A stretch of 64,000 bases of DNA, from contig JAFSNK010000008.1 in assembly GCA_017447445.1 (NCBI GenBank), forward strand, positions 1 through 64,000, given 5' to 3'. This document shows positions 45,949 through 55,201 of the stretch, one piece after another. Under the pieces are notes generated by a model that searched no databases, was not told the origin of the DNA, and was given only the letters and a program-made list of their open reading frames with translations. The stretch is from Clostridia bacterium. GTDB lineage: Bacteria; Bacillota; Clostridia; Oscillospirales; CAG-382. The translations under genes were made by a program, and so were the position numbers. Within the stretch, counting starts at the first letter, position 1, and each line of letters opens with the position of its first letter.

Positions 45949-46401
45949 TCACTTATCTTTTATACCGCGGTCTTTTATCATTTCAACCGCAAGATCAAAA
46001 CCTTTCATTTCGGAATAAACCGTAATAGGCATACCGTTGATAACATAAAGTCTTGCAACTATTACCCGCGCGCCGTTGTTGCGAGTGCTTAAAACCGTCT
46101 CGCGCCGGACTGTGCGCCAAATCCTTTTTGCTCGTACGTCGCTCCATTTCACACTGCGTTTAATAAACCACAACCATACTGTTGTTACGCCTTCATTACT
46201 GAAAACCGCTTCGTAGGACAGTCTGAAAGCGCTTACAATAACGCCGCCTGCGCCGCATACGATAAACAGCCAGGATCGCAGCGCTTCGCTTAACACTTCC
46301 GGCGTGTAAAACACTATGCCTATCGTTATAAGGAATGCAGAAAGGAACAGCAGAACAAAATATACCGTTTTTCCGTATTTTACAATTATACGATCGTTCA
46401 T
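45949..46401 (-). CDS. small membrane protein, possibly with PH-like domain, unknown function
   Basis: 150 residues. Two hydrophobic segments (about 14-33 and 42-60) followed by a compact beta-rich domain with SNEGVTTVWLWFIKRSVKWSDV, which resembles a bacterial PH-like fold. It has its own promoter and a GGAGGG site. Only 32 bases separate its stop from the aro operon and no terminator is visible, so its promoter may be the aro promoter. No functional link to aromatic biosynthesis is evident. Confidence 0.75.
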   Translation of the reverse strand: MNDRIIVKYGKTVYFVLLFLSAFLITIGIVFYTPEVLSEALRSWLFIVCGAGGVIVSAFRLSYEAVFSNEGVTTVWLWFIKRSVKWSDVRAKRIWRTVRRETVLSTRNNGARVIVARLYVINGMPITVYSEMKGFDLAVEMIKDRGIKDK

Positions 46402-46427
46402 CGTTTGCCCTCCGCATACTTATATAA

Positions 46428-46456
46428 ATAATAACATTACTTATGTGATTTGTCAA
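46428..46456 (-). promoter_or_regulatory. sigma-A promoter, probably driving the aro operon
   Basis: Minus strand TTGACA (46456-46451), 17-base spacer, TATTAT (46433-46428), about 25 bases before the 45949-46401 gene. Confidence 0.75.
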
Positions 46457-46537
46457 TCGGAACGGACGCGAAAAGGATACGAAAAACGCGCTCTTTTCAC
46501 ACGGAAAAAACAAAAATAAAAAAAATCGAAAAAACAC

Positions 46538-46565
46538 TTGACAAACATCATAAATATGTTATAAT
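46538..46565 (+). promoter_or_regulatory. sigma-A promoter of the tRNA cluster
   Basis: TTGACA, 16-base spacer, TATAAT, about 40 bases before tRNA-Thr. Confidence 0.85.
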
Positions 46566-46606
46566 AGAATCCGCGCCGACAAAAAACGGCGGTTTTTAAA
46601 CAAAAT

Positions 46607-46682
46607 GCTGATGTGGCACAGGCGGTAGCGCACATCCTTGGTAAGGATGAGGTCATGAGTTCGAATCTCATCATCAGCTCCA
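46607..46682 (+). tRNA. tRNA-Thr (GGT)
   Basis: Acceptor GCTGATG/CATCAGC, anticodon loop TTGGTAA, T-loop GAGTTCGAATCTC, encoded CCA. First of four tandem tRNA genes. Confidence 0.95.
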
Positions 46683-46685
46683 TAT

Positions 46686-46762
46686 GGTTCGGTAGTTCAG
46701 TTGGTTAGAACGCCGCCCTGTCACGGCGGAGGTCGTGGGTTCGAGTCCCATCCGAATCGCCA
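46686..46762 (+). tRNA. tRNA-Asp (GTC)
   Basis: Acceptor GGTTCGG/CCGAATC, anticodon loop CTGTCAC with anticodon GTC, T-arm GGGTTCGAGTCCC, encoded CCA. Confidence 0.95.
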
Positions 46763-46796
46763 TTCTCCCTCGTTGCTTTTGGACTTGGGGGAATAT

Positions 46797-46872
46797 GCCT
46801 CTGTAGCTCAGTTGGTAGAGCAGGAGACTGAAAATCTCCGTGTCATTGGTTCAATTCCGATCGGAGGCACCA
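46797..46872 (+). tRNA. tRNA-Phe (GAA)
   Basis: Acceptor GCCTCTG/CGGAGGC, anticodon loop CTGAAAA with anticodon GAA, T-arm TGGTTCAATTCCG, encoded CCA. Confidence 0.95.
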
Positions 46873-46948
46873 GCGGATTTAGCTCATTTGGTAGAGCGCC
46901 ACCTTGCCAAGGTGGAGGTAGCGGGTTCGAACCCCGTAATCCGCTCCA
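46873..46948 (+). tRNA. tRNA-Gly (GCC)
   Basis: Acceptor GCGGATT/AATCCGC, anticodon loop TTGCCAA, T-arm GGGTTCGAACCCC, encoded CCA. It starts on the base after the CCA of tRNA-Phe. The 3' end of an apparently identical gene is seen at 63983. Confidence 0.95.
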
Positions 46949-46978
46949 AAAATCCCCGTCTTTAAGGCGGGGATTTTT
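46948..46978 (+). terminator. intrinsic terminator of the tRNA cluster
   Basis: AAAAATCCCCG / CGGGGATTTTT stem with short loop directly after tRNA-Gly, ending in five T. Confidence 0.85.
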
Positions 46979-47035
46979 CTGTTTTATTCGCATTCGGCGC
47001 GGCGGCTTTTACGGCAACGCCTTTTTCGGCGTTGC

Positions 47036-49414
47036 TCATTTCTTTTTCAGTTCCAGGATTGTTACACCGAGATCGCCTTCGCCGTAGCGTCCGGCGCGGA
47101 AGGTCTTTATGCGTTTTTTATCCGTTCTGAAATACTGCCACAGCGCGGAGCGAAGCGCGCCGGTGCCTTTGCCGTGTATAACGGAGACCGTCTCGTAGCC
47201 GGAGGCGATGGCTTCTTCCAGATATCTGTCGATCATGAACCAGGCGTCGTCTCCGGTACAGCCGCGAACGTCTATTTCGTTCTTTACGGCGGGGCGAACG
47301 TCGTACTGCGCTCTGCCCTTCTGCGTTTTTGCCGGGGCGGGAGCGCCGGCTTTATCCAGCAGGCGGATATTCGATATATCCGTTTTTGTTTCGAACCTGC
47401 CTGAGACGGTGAACACCGTGTCGCCGTTTATGCTTTTTACCACCGCTTCCCTGCCGATATCTGCCAGAATCACCCTGTCGCCGGGGACGAGCGGGCGCGG
47501 AAGCAGGTAATCCGATTCGTAGTCGTCCTCGGTTTCGATATCGCTGACCTGCGCGGAAGCATCCTTTATCTGCTGTTTTATGGCGCGGCGGGCGTTTTCG
47601 ATGCGTTCGGCTTCCAGCCGTTTCGCGTCCGCCTTGCGAAGCTCGTTGAGCTCGTTGAACACGTCGTTGCTGGATTTTTTTGCCGCCTCGATTATGCGGG
47701 ACGCCTGCGCGCGTGCGCGGTCGAACTCCGCTTCGGCTCTTTCGGCAAGCTCACGCGCGTGTTTTTCGGCTTCCTCGCGGATGCGCAGCGCTTCCTCGCG
47801 TGCGCGCTCCGTTTCACTTCGCTCGCGGCGAAGGTCCTGCTCCGCGGTTTCGAGCCGCACGATGACGTCCTCGAAGCGCAGATTGTCGTCGGCAAGCAGT
47901 TTTTTGGCGCGTTCGACGATGGCGGGGTCCATCCCGAGCCGCAGACTTATCTCGAAGGCGTTCGACCTGCCGGGTATTCCGGTTATGAGCCGGTAGGTGG
48001 GGCGCAGCGTGGCGAGGTCGAATTCGCAGGAGGCGTTCAGCACCCCTTCGGTATCGAGCGCGTAGAGCTTTAATTCGGAATAATGGGTGGTGGCGGCTAC
48101 GGTCGCTCCGCTTTCGCGCACGCGCTCCAGTATAGAGATGGCGAGCGAAGCGCCCTCCGTGGGGTCGGTCCCGGCGCCGAGCTCGTCGAAAAGCACCAGC
48201 GAGCCGGGTCCGCATTCACGAATTATGTTAACCACGTTCACCATATGGGAGGAGAAGGTGGAAAGCGACTGTTCTATGCTCTGTTCGTCGCCGATATCCG
48301 GCAGCACCTTATCGAACAGCGGCAGCGAGGTGCCGTCGTCGCAGGGGACGAACAGCCCGCTTTGCGCCATAAGCGCAAGCAAGCCGAGCGTTTTAAGCGT
48401 AACCGTCTTGCCGCCGGTGTTCGGTCCGGTAATTATAAGCGCGTTCTGCTTGTCGCCGAACTCCACGCTTATCGGCACTACCTTGTCCTTTGAAATAAGC
48501 GGGTGCCTTGCGCGGACGAGCTTTATCGACCTGCTTCCGGTGCGGGGGCGAATGCCGTTAAGCGACGCAGAATAGGAGGCGCGGGCGAAGATCGAATCGA
48601 GGTCCGTAACGGCGCGGAAATCGGCGTTTATCGGGCCGGAAAACGCGGCGACTTTAGCCGAAAGCTCGTAAAGTATCCTGTCGGCCTCGTCGTGCTCCGC
48701 ACCCTGAAGCTCGCGCAGTTTGTTGTTCGCCTCCACCACCGCCATCGGTTCGATGAAAAGCGTCTGCCCGGAGGCGGAGGAATCGTGCACCAGCCCTTTT
48801 ATATCGTTCTTGTGCTCGGCGCGGACGGGAATGACGTAGCGACCGGAGCGCACGGTAACGAGCGATTCGCGCAGGTATTTGGTGTTTTCCCCCACGGTGA
48901 GCCGGGCGAGTATCTCGCGGATGTTGTCCTCCGCGCGGCGTATCTCGCGGCGGAGCCGGTAAAGCTCCGGCGACGCGTCGTCGGCAAGCGTATCCTCGCC
49001 GATTATCTTCATGGTTATCTCGTCGGAAAGCCCTTTGTTTTCCGTAAGCGCGGAAAAATAGGCGGACAGCGCGCCGGTATCCCGCCCGTCGGGGTATTTT
49101 TTTATATAAGTGACCGCGCGCAGCAGCGAAGCGACGCTTAAAAGCTCCGGCATGGTGAGCATCGCGCCCTTGTCCGCGCGGGAGACCGAATCCGGTATGC
49201 CCGGTGGCGCGGAGAACGTGGGCGAGCCCTTGAAGGTAATAAGCTCCAGCGCGCGTTCGGTCTCGTCCAGCAGTTTTTCAACGGTGTGCAGATCGCAGGA
49301 GGGCTCCAGCGCGCGAAGTTTTTCCTTTGCGCCGTCGGTAACGGCGTACTGGGCGAGAGAGGCGGTTATTTTGTCGTATTCAAGCACGGTTTTCGTGCGG
49401 TCAAAGCCGTTCAT
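47036..49414 (-). CDS. mutS2: MutS2-family endonuclease/ATPase with Smr domain
   Basis: 792 residues, full length. Helical core domains, then the MutS ATPase with Walker A GPNTGGKTVTLK and Walker B VLFDELGAGTDPTEG, a long coiled coil (about 500-630) and the Smr nuclease domain at the C-terminus (DVRGCTGDDAW, then VIHGKGTGALR). No mismatch-recognition domain, as normal for MutS2, which acts on branched DNA or collided ribosomes depending on species. Overlaps recO by four bases; last gene of the cluster. A GC-rich hairpin (47014-47035) borders its stop. Confidence 0.96.
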   Translation of the reverse strand: MNGFDRTKTVLEYDKITASLAQYAVTDGAKEKLRALEPSCDLHTVEKLLDETERALELITFKGSPTFSAPPGIPDSVSRADKGAMLTMPELLSVASLLRAVTYIKKYPDGRDTGALSAYFSALTENKGLSDEITMKIIGEDTLADDASPELYRLRREIRRAEDNIREILARLTVGENTKYLRESLVTVRSGRYVIPVRAEHKNDIKGLVHDSSASGQTLFIEPMAVVEANNKLRELQGAEHDEADRILYELSAKVAAFSGPINADFRAVTDLDSIFARASYSASLNGIRPRTGSRSIKLVRARHPLISKDKVVPISVEFGDKQNALIITGPNTGGKTVTLKTLGLLALMAQSGLFVPCDDGTSLPLFDKVLPDIGDEQSIEQSLSTFSSHMVNVVNIIRECGPGSLVLFDELGAGTDPTEGASLAISILERVRESGATVAATTHYSELKLYALDTEGVLNASCEFDLATLRPTYRLITGIPGRSNAFEISLRLGMDPAIVERAKKLLADDNLRFEDVIVRLETAEQDLRRERSETERAREEALRIREEAEKHARELAERAEAEFDRARAQASRIIEAAKKSSNDVFNELNELRKADAKRLEAERIENARRAIKQQIKDASAQVSDIETEDDYESDYLLPRPLVPGDRVILADIGREAVVKSINGDTVFTVSGRFETKTDISNIRLLDKAGAPAPAKTQKGRAQYDVRPAVKNEIDVRGCTGDDAWFMIDRYLEEAIASGYETVSVIHGKGTGALRSALWQYFRTDKKRIKTFRAGRYGEGDLGVTILELKKK

Positions 49415-50160
49415 TTGAGCTCCTTGCAGTTTTTATAGAATTTCAGCGTTTTGAAATCGCGCTCGGCGCACAGCGCGAGGAACCTTTCCGCAAAGCCGGA
49501 AAGCTGACGCAGGTCGGGTCCGGGCAGACGGAAGGACATAAATTTTTGCATATCCGCGCCCGCGATATGCTCCGCCGCGCGGCAGACCGGTTCGGAAAGC
49601 GAAAGCATTTCCCCGCCCTCCGGCGCGCATCCGCCGCAAAGCGCGGTGCCGGAGCGCAGGTCGAACGCCCTCGCGCCGGAAAGCTTTTCGCCGCAGGAAC
49701 CGCAGACGGATATATCGGGCGGGAAACCGCCCTCCGCGCAGAGTTTCAATTCGAACGCGGCTTTTATCTGCTCCTCCGGGAAGCTTTTGTTCTCCAGGGC
49801 ATAGAGCGTGTTCAGAGCGAGCCGCAGTATGCCCGCGCTTTCCTCGCCGGGGACGGCGAAGGCGGAAGCCGCCTCGCAGACGTAGCAGGCGAGCGAATAG
49901 GCGCCCAGATCCTCGCGCAGGGCGTAGAAATCGGTTATGAGCGAAGCTTCGGTAAGGGTGCGGAAGCCGTTTTTTTCGTAAAGCAGCATATCCGAGAACG
50001 CGAAAAGCTGCGCGGATTTGAGATAAGCCGCGGAGATCTTTCTTACGCCGCGGGCGTTTACGGTGATAAGCCCGCAGACGTCGGTAAGAACCGTTAACAG
50101 CTTTGCGTTTTCGCCGTTCGGCTTTTCCCGGACGACCAGCCCCTTTACCTTTGTACGCAT
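49411..50160 (-). CDS. recO: DNA repair protein RecO
   Basis: 249 residues, family length. N-terminal OB fold (KGLVVREKPNGENAKLLTVLT), helical C-terminal part and a zinc site with CGSCGEKLSG and CGGCAPEGG. It loads RecA together with RecR. The stop abuts the era start region and the start codon follows era by zero bases, placing it in the operon phoH-ybeY-era-recO-mutS2. Confidence 0.94.
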   Translation of the reverse strand: MRTKVKGLVVREKPNGENAKLLTVLTDVCGLITVNARGVRKISAAYLKSAQLFAFSDMLLYEKNGFRTLTEASLITDFYALREDLGAYSLACYVCEAASAFAVPGEESAGILRLALNTLYALENKSFPEEQIKAAFELKLCAEGGFPPDISVCGSCGEKLSGARAFDLRSGTALCGGCAPEGGEMLSLSEPVCRAAEHIAGADMQKFMSFRLPGPDLRQLSGFAERFLALCAERDFKTLKFYKNCKELK

Positions 50161-51051
50161 TTATTCGTCCTCTTCTTTATAGCCCAGACCGGAAAGCAGC
50201 GAAGGCCTGTCGCGCCAGTTTTCTTTTACTTTTACCCAAAGATCGAGGAATACCTTCGTGCCGAAAAGCGCCTCCGCGTCCTCACGCGCGTAGGTGCCGA
50301 TCTTTTTTAACATCGAACCGCCTTTGCCGATGATTATCCGCTTGTGCGATTCCCTTTCGCAATATATCTCCGCGCGGACGGAGAGCATATTCTTTTCCTC
50401 TTTGAAATCCTCCACCGAAACGGCGATGCCGTGGGGTATCTCGTCGTCGAGCAGACGCAGCGCCTTTTCGCGGATTATCTCGGCGAATATGCGGCGTTCC
50501 GGCTGGTCGGTGATATAGTCGTCCGGGAAGAAATGCACGCTTTCGGAAAGCAGCGGATCGAGCTCTTTCATTATGCCGTCGACGCCGTCGCCCGTAAGCG
50601 CGGATACGGGTATCACCGCGTGGAATTCATATTCGGAGGTTATTTCTTTTATCTGCTCCGCGAGCATCGCCTTGTTCGCGCCGTCGGTCTTGTTTATAAC
50701 CAGCAGCACCGGCATTCCGGAGCGCGTGTAGCGCCCGAGCGCGTTCTTTTCGGCGGCGTTCAGCGGCTTGCACGCCTCCGCGACGAACAGGATTATATCC
50801 GAATCCTTCGCGGCGTTGCCCACGCTTTTCATCATATACTCGCCCAAAAGCGTTTTCGGCTTGTGGAGCCCCGGGGTATCGGTGAAAACGTACTGGTCTT
50901 CCCCCTTCGTGAGCACGCCGGTTATGCGGTTGCGCGTAGTCTGCGGCTTGCGCGAGACTATGGCGACCTTTTCGCCGAGCAGGGTATTAAGCAGAGTGCT
51001 TTTGCCGACGTTCGGTTTGCCGGCGATCATTATGAATGCCGTTCTTGTCAT
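50161..51051 (-). CDS. era: GTPase Era
   Basis: 296 residues. GTPase motifs: G1 GKPNVGKSTLLN, G2 QTTRNRITG, G3 DTPGLHKP, G4 NKTDG. C-terminal KH domain with IIIGKGGSMLKKIG. It binds the 3' end of 16S rRNA and assists 30S assembly. The usual neighbour cdd is absent here and is found fused to deoB at 20-22 kb. Confidence 0.97.
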   Translation of the reverse strand: MTRTAFIMIAGKPNVGKSTLLNTLLGEKVAIVSRKPQTTRNRITGVLTKGEDQYVFTDTPGLHKPKTLLGEYMMKSVGNAAKDSDIILFVAEACKPLNAAEKNALGRYTRSGMPVLLVINKTDGANKAMLAEQIKEITSEYEFHAVIPVSALTGDGVDGIMKELDPLLSESVHFFPDDYITDQPERRIFAEIIREKALRLLDDEIPHGIAVSVEDFKEEKNMLSVRAEIYCERESHKRIIIGKGGSMLKKIGTYAREDAEALFGTKVFLDLWVKVKENWRDRPSLLSGLGYKEEDE

Positions 51052-51500
51052 TATTCCCTCGTTATTCCAAGTTTTTGAAGTATCTCTTCCTGCTTCGCTT
51101 CCATCTCTTCCCTCTCCGGCTCGGTCTCGTGATCGTAGCCGAGCAGGTGCAGCGCCGAATGCGCGGCGAGGAAGCAGAATTCCCGCTTGGGCGAATGCCC
51201 GTATTCCTTCGCCTGGCGATAGGCGGTGTCGCGCGAGATCACGATATCGCCCAGCAGGGCGAGCGTTCCGGGCGTTTCGAATTCGAACATCGGGAAAGAG
51301 AGCACGTCCGTCGCCCTGTCGACGCCGCGGTATTCGCGGTTGAGCTTGCGGATCGCCCTGTCGCCGACTACCGTAACGTTAACCTCGAACCGGTGGTCCG
51401 GGTATTTTTCGTTTACGGCGGCGCGTATGACGCGCTTTATAAGCGTTTCGTAAAGCTTGGGGATCGGTTTTGTTCTGTATTCGAAGCGGATCTTTATCAT
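51051..51500 (-). CDS. ybeY: endoribonuclease YbeY (rRNA maturation)
   Basis: 149 residues. The zinc motif is HSALHLLGYDHE, preceded by the NREYRGVDRATDVLSFP segment, both typical. It takes part in 16S rRNA 3' end maturation. Overlaps era by one base and phoH by four bases. Confidence 0.96.
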   Translation of the reverse strand: MIKIRFEYRTKPIPKLYETLIKRVIRAAVNEKYPDHRFEVNVTVVGDRAIRKLNREYRGVDRATDVLSFPMFEFETPGTLALLGDIVISRDTAYRQAKEYGHSPKREFCFLAAHSALHLLGYDHETEPEREEMEAKQEEILQKLGITRE

Positions 51501-52501
51501 TTCGTCGCCCTCCTGCGGAAGAATTCGCGCTTTTCGGCGGGCGGCGCCGCGTTCTCGCGCTTTTCGTACGCCTGGATTATCCGCTGTACCAGCGGGTGGC
51601 GGACGACGTCTTTTCGTGTGAACCTGAAGGTTGCGATGCCGTTGATATCCTGAAGCAGCTCAAGCGCGTCGACAAGCCCGCTTTTGCGGATGAACGGCAG
51701 GTCGATCTGCGTGATGTCGCCGGTGATTATCGCTTTTGAATTGTTGCCGAGCCGGGTAAGGAACATCTTCATCTGCTCCGGCGTGGTATTCTGCGCCTCG
51801 TCGAGTATAATGAACGCGTCGTCGAGCGTTCTGCCGCGCATATAGGCGAGCGGGCAGATCTCGATAACGCCCTTTTCAAGGCAGTTTTTGAAGCTTTCGG
51901 AGCCGAGCATTTCGCCCAGAGCGTCGTAAAGCGGGCGGAGGTACGGATCTATTTTGCTTTGCAGATCGCCGGGGAGGAAGCCCAGCTTTTCGCCCGCTTC
52001 AACGGCGGGGCGGGTGAGCACTATGCGCGCCACCTGCTTCTTTTTTAACGCCGTGACCGCCATCGCCACGGCGAGGAAGGTCTTTCCGGTGCCGGCGGGG
52101 CCCACGCCGAACACCACGGTGTTGGCGTTTATCGCGTCGACGTATTTCTGCTGACCTACCGTTTTCGCCTTTATCGGCTTGCCCTTGTTGGTAAGGCAGA
52201 TGCAATCGGTGTAGATGGCGCCGAGCTCGCTTTCGCGCTCCTCGCGCACCATGGATATAACGTAGTTTATGCTGTTTTCGTCGATCGTTTCGGACATCGC
52301 TGAAATGCGCTCCAACTGCGAAATGCAGGACGCCGCCATATTCACGTCGGAAGAATTGTCGCCGCTGATGCGTATCTCGCCGTCGCGCCCGGAAACGCGC
52401 ACCGAGAACGCCGATTCGATCATTTCCAGGTTTGCGTCGAGCGTGCCGAAAAGCTTAAGCGCGAAGTCGAGAGAAATATCCCCTATCGTTTTTTCGAACA
52501 T
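51497..52501 (-). CDS. phoH: PhoH-family ATPase
   Basis: 334 residues from the ATG at 52501, chosen because GGAGAA precedes it; a longer in-frame start would add 28 residues without a ribosome site. Contains an N-terminal KH-like region, Walker A GPAGTGKTFLA and Walker B AFIILDEAQNTTPEQ. An RNA-metabolism role is usual for this family beside ybeY. First gene of the five-gene cluster. Confidence 0.94.
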   Translation of the reverse strand: MFEKTIGDISLDFALKLFGTLDANLEMIESAFSVRVSGRDGEIRISGDNSSDVNMAASCISQLERISAMSETIDENSINYVISMVREERESELGAIYTDCICLTNKGKPIKAKTVGQQKYVDAINANTVVFGVGPAGTGKTFLAVAMAVTALKKKQVARIVLTRPAVEAGEKLGFLPGDLQSKIDPYLRPLYDALGEMLGSESFKNCLEKGVIEICPLAYMRGRTLDDAFIILDEAQNTTPEQMKMFLTRLGNNSKAIITGDITQIDLPFIRKSGLVDALELLQDINGIATFRFTRKDVVRHPLVQRIIQAYEKRENAAPPAEKREFFRRRATK

Positions 52502-52541
52502 ATATCGGTTCTCCGTCTGTCGGTTTTGTTTTATTCGTATT

Positions 52542-52570
52542 ATTATATCATATTTTACCTGCTTTGTCAA
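52542..52570 (-). promoter_or_regulatory. sigma-A promoter of phoH-ybeY-era-recO-mutS2
   Basis: Minus strand TTGACA (52570-52565), 17-base spacer, TATAAT (52547-52542), about 40 bases before phoH. Confidence 0.85.
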
Positions 52571-52659
52571 ACAAAACGCGCGCAAAACGCAAAAAGCCGG
52601 CGAAAAAACCGTGCGCGAGGTCCGTTTTTGTAAATATTGTAAAAATTGCGCTTTATAAC

Positions 52660-52688
52660 TTGACTGTTCGCGTTTATTTTGTTATAAT
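52660..52688 (+). promoter_or_regulatory. sigma-A promoter of the solute-binding lipoprotein gene
   Basis: TTGACT, 17-base spacer, TATAAT, 39 bases before the ATG. Divergent from the phoH promoter. Confidence 0.82.
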
Positions 52689-52727
52689 AGCAAAAGCAAA
52701 ATATATTATATAAAAGGAGAATGCATT

Positions 52728-54260
52728 ATGAAAAAGATCACCCGGATCGTTTCACTGCTTTGCCTGCTCGCGATGGCGGTCACGGCGCTCGCTTCCTGCG
52801 GGGGCGGCGAAGACGCGTCCAGCAGCGTCGCGGAATCGGTCGTTTCCGAAACCGTTTCCGAAGCAAAGCTGTTTGACGGACTTCCCGACGTAAAATACGA
52901 CGGCGAGGATTTCGTAGTTCTCGTGCCCGGCGAAAGCCACGGCATCTACGCCTCCTGCGAGGTGGTGGAGAGCGACAACTACACGCTTACGCTCAACGAG
53001 GCGCTCGCCAACAGAAACCAGTTGGTAGAAGAAAGATTCGGCGTTAAGATAAAAGAAGAACGCGCTTCCTCCGTCGACGAGCTGGTAAACCTCGTCCGCA
53101 ACGAGACGATGGCCCCCACCGGGGCTTTTGACGCCGCGACTCCCTATATACCCAACGCGGCGATGCTCGCCGCCGACGGCTCGCTTTACGAGTTTTCGGA
53201 TCTGCCGAACATAGACCTTTCCAAGCCCTGCTGGGACCAGAACGGCGTTAAAAGTCTTTCGATCTGCGGCAAGACCTATTTTGCCACCGGCGATATGAAC
53301 CTTATCGCGTTCGCCTGCACGCACGCGCTGGTGTTCAACAAGGACCTTGTTAAGCAGTTCGGGCTTGAAAGCCCCTATACCGTAGTAGAGGAAAAACGCT
53401 GGACGATCGACAAACTGCGCGAGATGGCAAGCTCCATCACCGCCGATATCGACGGCGTCGCGGGGATGTCCTACAAGGACAGATACGGTTTCCTCGTTAA
53501 CCAGAACTACGTGACCTCCATGTTTATAGGCGCAGGTCAGCAGCTTGTCGCGAAGGACGGCGACGACGTTCCCTATATCGCTCTGCTGCAGAACACCACC
53601 ACCGCCGCAACGATATTCTCCAAGATATTCGACCTGGTGAACGATCCCACGATCACCGGCAAGATAGACGATATGAGCGGCGATTACTACAAATCCGCCT
53701 CGTCCAACGGCGTGAACTGCTGGGACGCCGCCACGCAGTCGGTAGCGAACAAGCTGGCGCTGTTCCGTTCGATGGCGATAATCGACGTTATCGACCTCGG
53801 CGAATACGACTGCAACTTCGGTATCCTTCCCACCCCGATGCTCGAAGTAACGCAGGATAACTACCGTTCTTTCGTATCCACGATATACGCCACCGCTTTC
53901 TGCGTTCCTTCATCGCACGAGGATCCCGAAAAGGCGTCCACGATAGTTCAGGCGCTCTGCGAGGCGTCGACCGACACCACCAAGCACGCCTACTACGACA
54001 TAATCCTTAAGGGCCGCAAGATACAGGACGACGAAAGCGAAGGCATGCTGGATATCATATTCAACAACCGCGTTTACGACCTGGGCGTTATATACGGCTG
54101 GGGCGGCGCGAACCAGTACGACACCAACTCGATAGGCAACTTTATGAACGCGATCGCGTTCAACGGCGGCCAGTCGATGACGTTCGCTTCCACGCTTGAA
54201 TCGATAAGCGGCAAGATCCAGAGCGACCTCGAAGAGGATATCGCGTACTTCAAAAAATAA
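52728..54260 (+). CDS. extracellular solute-binding lipoprotein (family 1 type), orphan
   Basis: 510 residues with AGGAGA before the ATG. Signal peptide and lipobox (TALASC, Cys about 24). The mature protein has the two-lobed fold pattern of sugar/peptide-type binding proteins: an N-terminal NEALANRNQLVEERFGVKI segment and VFNKDLVKQFG, a typical hinge motif. No permease or ATPase gene is adjacent, so it must use a transporter encoded elsewhere or act as a surface sensor. Codon use suggests good expression. Confidence 0.85.
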   Translation: MKKITRIVSLLCLLAMAVTALASCGGGEDASSSVAESVVSETVSEAKLFDGLPDVKYDGEDFVVLVPGESHGIYASCEVVESDNYTLTLNEALANRNQLVEERFGVKIKEERASSVDELVNLVRNETMAPTGAFDAATPYIPNAAMLAADGSLYEFSDLPNIDLSKPCWDQNGVKSLSICGKTYFATGDMNLIAFACTHALVFNKDLVKQFGLESPYTVVEEKRWTIDKLREMASSITADIDGVAGMSYKDRYGFLVNQNYVTSMFIGAGQQLVAKDGDDVPYIALLQNTTTAATIFSKIFDLVNDPTITGKIDDMSGDYYKSASSNGVNCWDAATQSVANKLALFRSMAIIDVIDLGEYDCNFGILPTPMLEVTQDNYRSFVSTIYATAFCVPSSHEDPEKASTIVQALCEASTDTTKHAYYDIILKGRKIQDDESEGMLDIIFNNRVYDLGVIYGWGGANQYDTNSIGNFMNAIAFNGGQSMTFASTLESISGKIQSDLEEDIAYFKK

Positions 54261-54278
54261 ACGTACCGTAAAACCGAA

Positions 54279-54312
54279 ACGGGCGTCGGATGAACTGTCC
54301 GGCGCCCTGTTT
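54279..54312 (+). terminator. possible terminator after the binding-protein gene
   Basis: GGGCGtCGGA / TCCGgCGCCC imperfect stem with a short T-containing tail. Weak, so read-through into the CMP kinase-like gene is likely. Confidence 0.45.
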
Positions 54313-54349
54313 GATAAAAAACGATTGTGATTCACGGAAGGTCAGAATT

Positions 54350-55201
54350 ATGCATATTGCAATATCGGGAAAACTCGGAAGCGGAAAATCCACGGTGTGC
54401 GGGATACTTAACAAAGATCACGGGCTGGAGATATACAGCACCGGAAAGATACAGCGCGCGATAGCCGAAAAAATGGGGATAACCACGCTGGAGCTGAACC
54501 GCAGGATGGCTTCGGACACGAAGCTCGACCACGAAATAGACGACACGGTAAACGCCGTTTCCCGCCGGAGAAGCGACGAATGCCTGGTGTTCGATTCGCG
54601 CATGGCGTGGCATTTCGCCGTAAACGCCTACAAGGTTTATATGTACGTCGACCCGACCGTCGCCGCGAAGCGAGTTATGGGCGACGACCGCGGAAGCGTG
54701 GAGAAATACAAGGGGACGGAGGACGCGCGCGCGCAGCTTAAAGCCCGCAGCGAGGAGGAGAACCGCCGCTATAAGGAGATTTACGGCGTGGACAACTTCG
54801 ATTACTCCAATTACGACCTGATAGTCGATTCCACCTCGGCGGATCAGTTCGAGATCGCGAAGCTTATTATGGATTCCTTCGCCGAAAACGCAAAGGGGAT
54901 ATTCCTTGCGCCGAAATGTCTGTTCCCCACCGCGCTGCCGGAGGAGGACGGTTCGGACGAGCTGAGGATCTTCGTGCACGACGGATTCAATTTCGTTTCG
55001 GCGGGGCACCGGCTGCTGCCGGGGTTCGGCAAAAGCGGCGCGCATTTCGCGAAAGCGGCGCTCGAAACCGACGAAGCCGCGATACGGCGCGCTTTGAGCT
55101 CCGCGAAGCGCCGCGGCAGGAAGCTGCTTAAAACATACGAAACGCTTTGCGGTATAGGATACGAAAGCGTTCCCGAAGCGTATATAAGGAGAACAAAATG
55201 A
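54350..55201 (+). CDS. cytidylate kinase-like protein with extra C-terminal domain
   Basis: 283 residues from the ATG behind GGAAGG. The first 190 residues match the short archaeal-type CMP kinase: P-loop SGKLGSGKSTVCG, then YSTGKIQRAIAEKMGI and VFDSRMAWHF, and a lid with KARSEEENRRYKEIYGVD. The last about 90 residues (from LAPKCLFPTA) are not part of the kinase and are unknown. Function could be (d)CMP phosphorylation. Its stop overlaps the next start codon (ATGA), so it is coupled with the lipoprotein gene, an odd pairing. Confidence 0.82.
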   Translation: MHIAISGKLGSGKSTVCGILNKDHGLEIYSTGKIQRAIAEKMGITTLELNRRMASDTKLDHEIDDTVNAVSRRRSDECLVFDSRMAWHFAVNAYKVYMYVDPTVAAKRVMGDDRGSVEKYKGTEDARAQLKARSEEENRRYKEIYGVDNFDYSNYDLIVDSTSADQFEIAKLIMDSFAENAKGIFLAPKCLFPTALPEEDGSDELRIFVHDGFNFVSAGHRLLPGFGKSGAHFAKAALETDEAAIRRALSSAKRRGRKLLKTYETLCGIGYESVPEAYIRRTK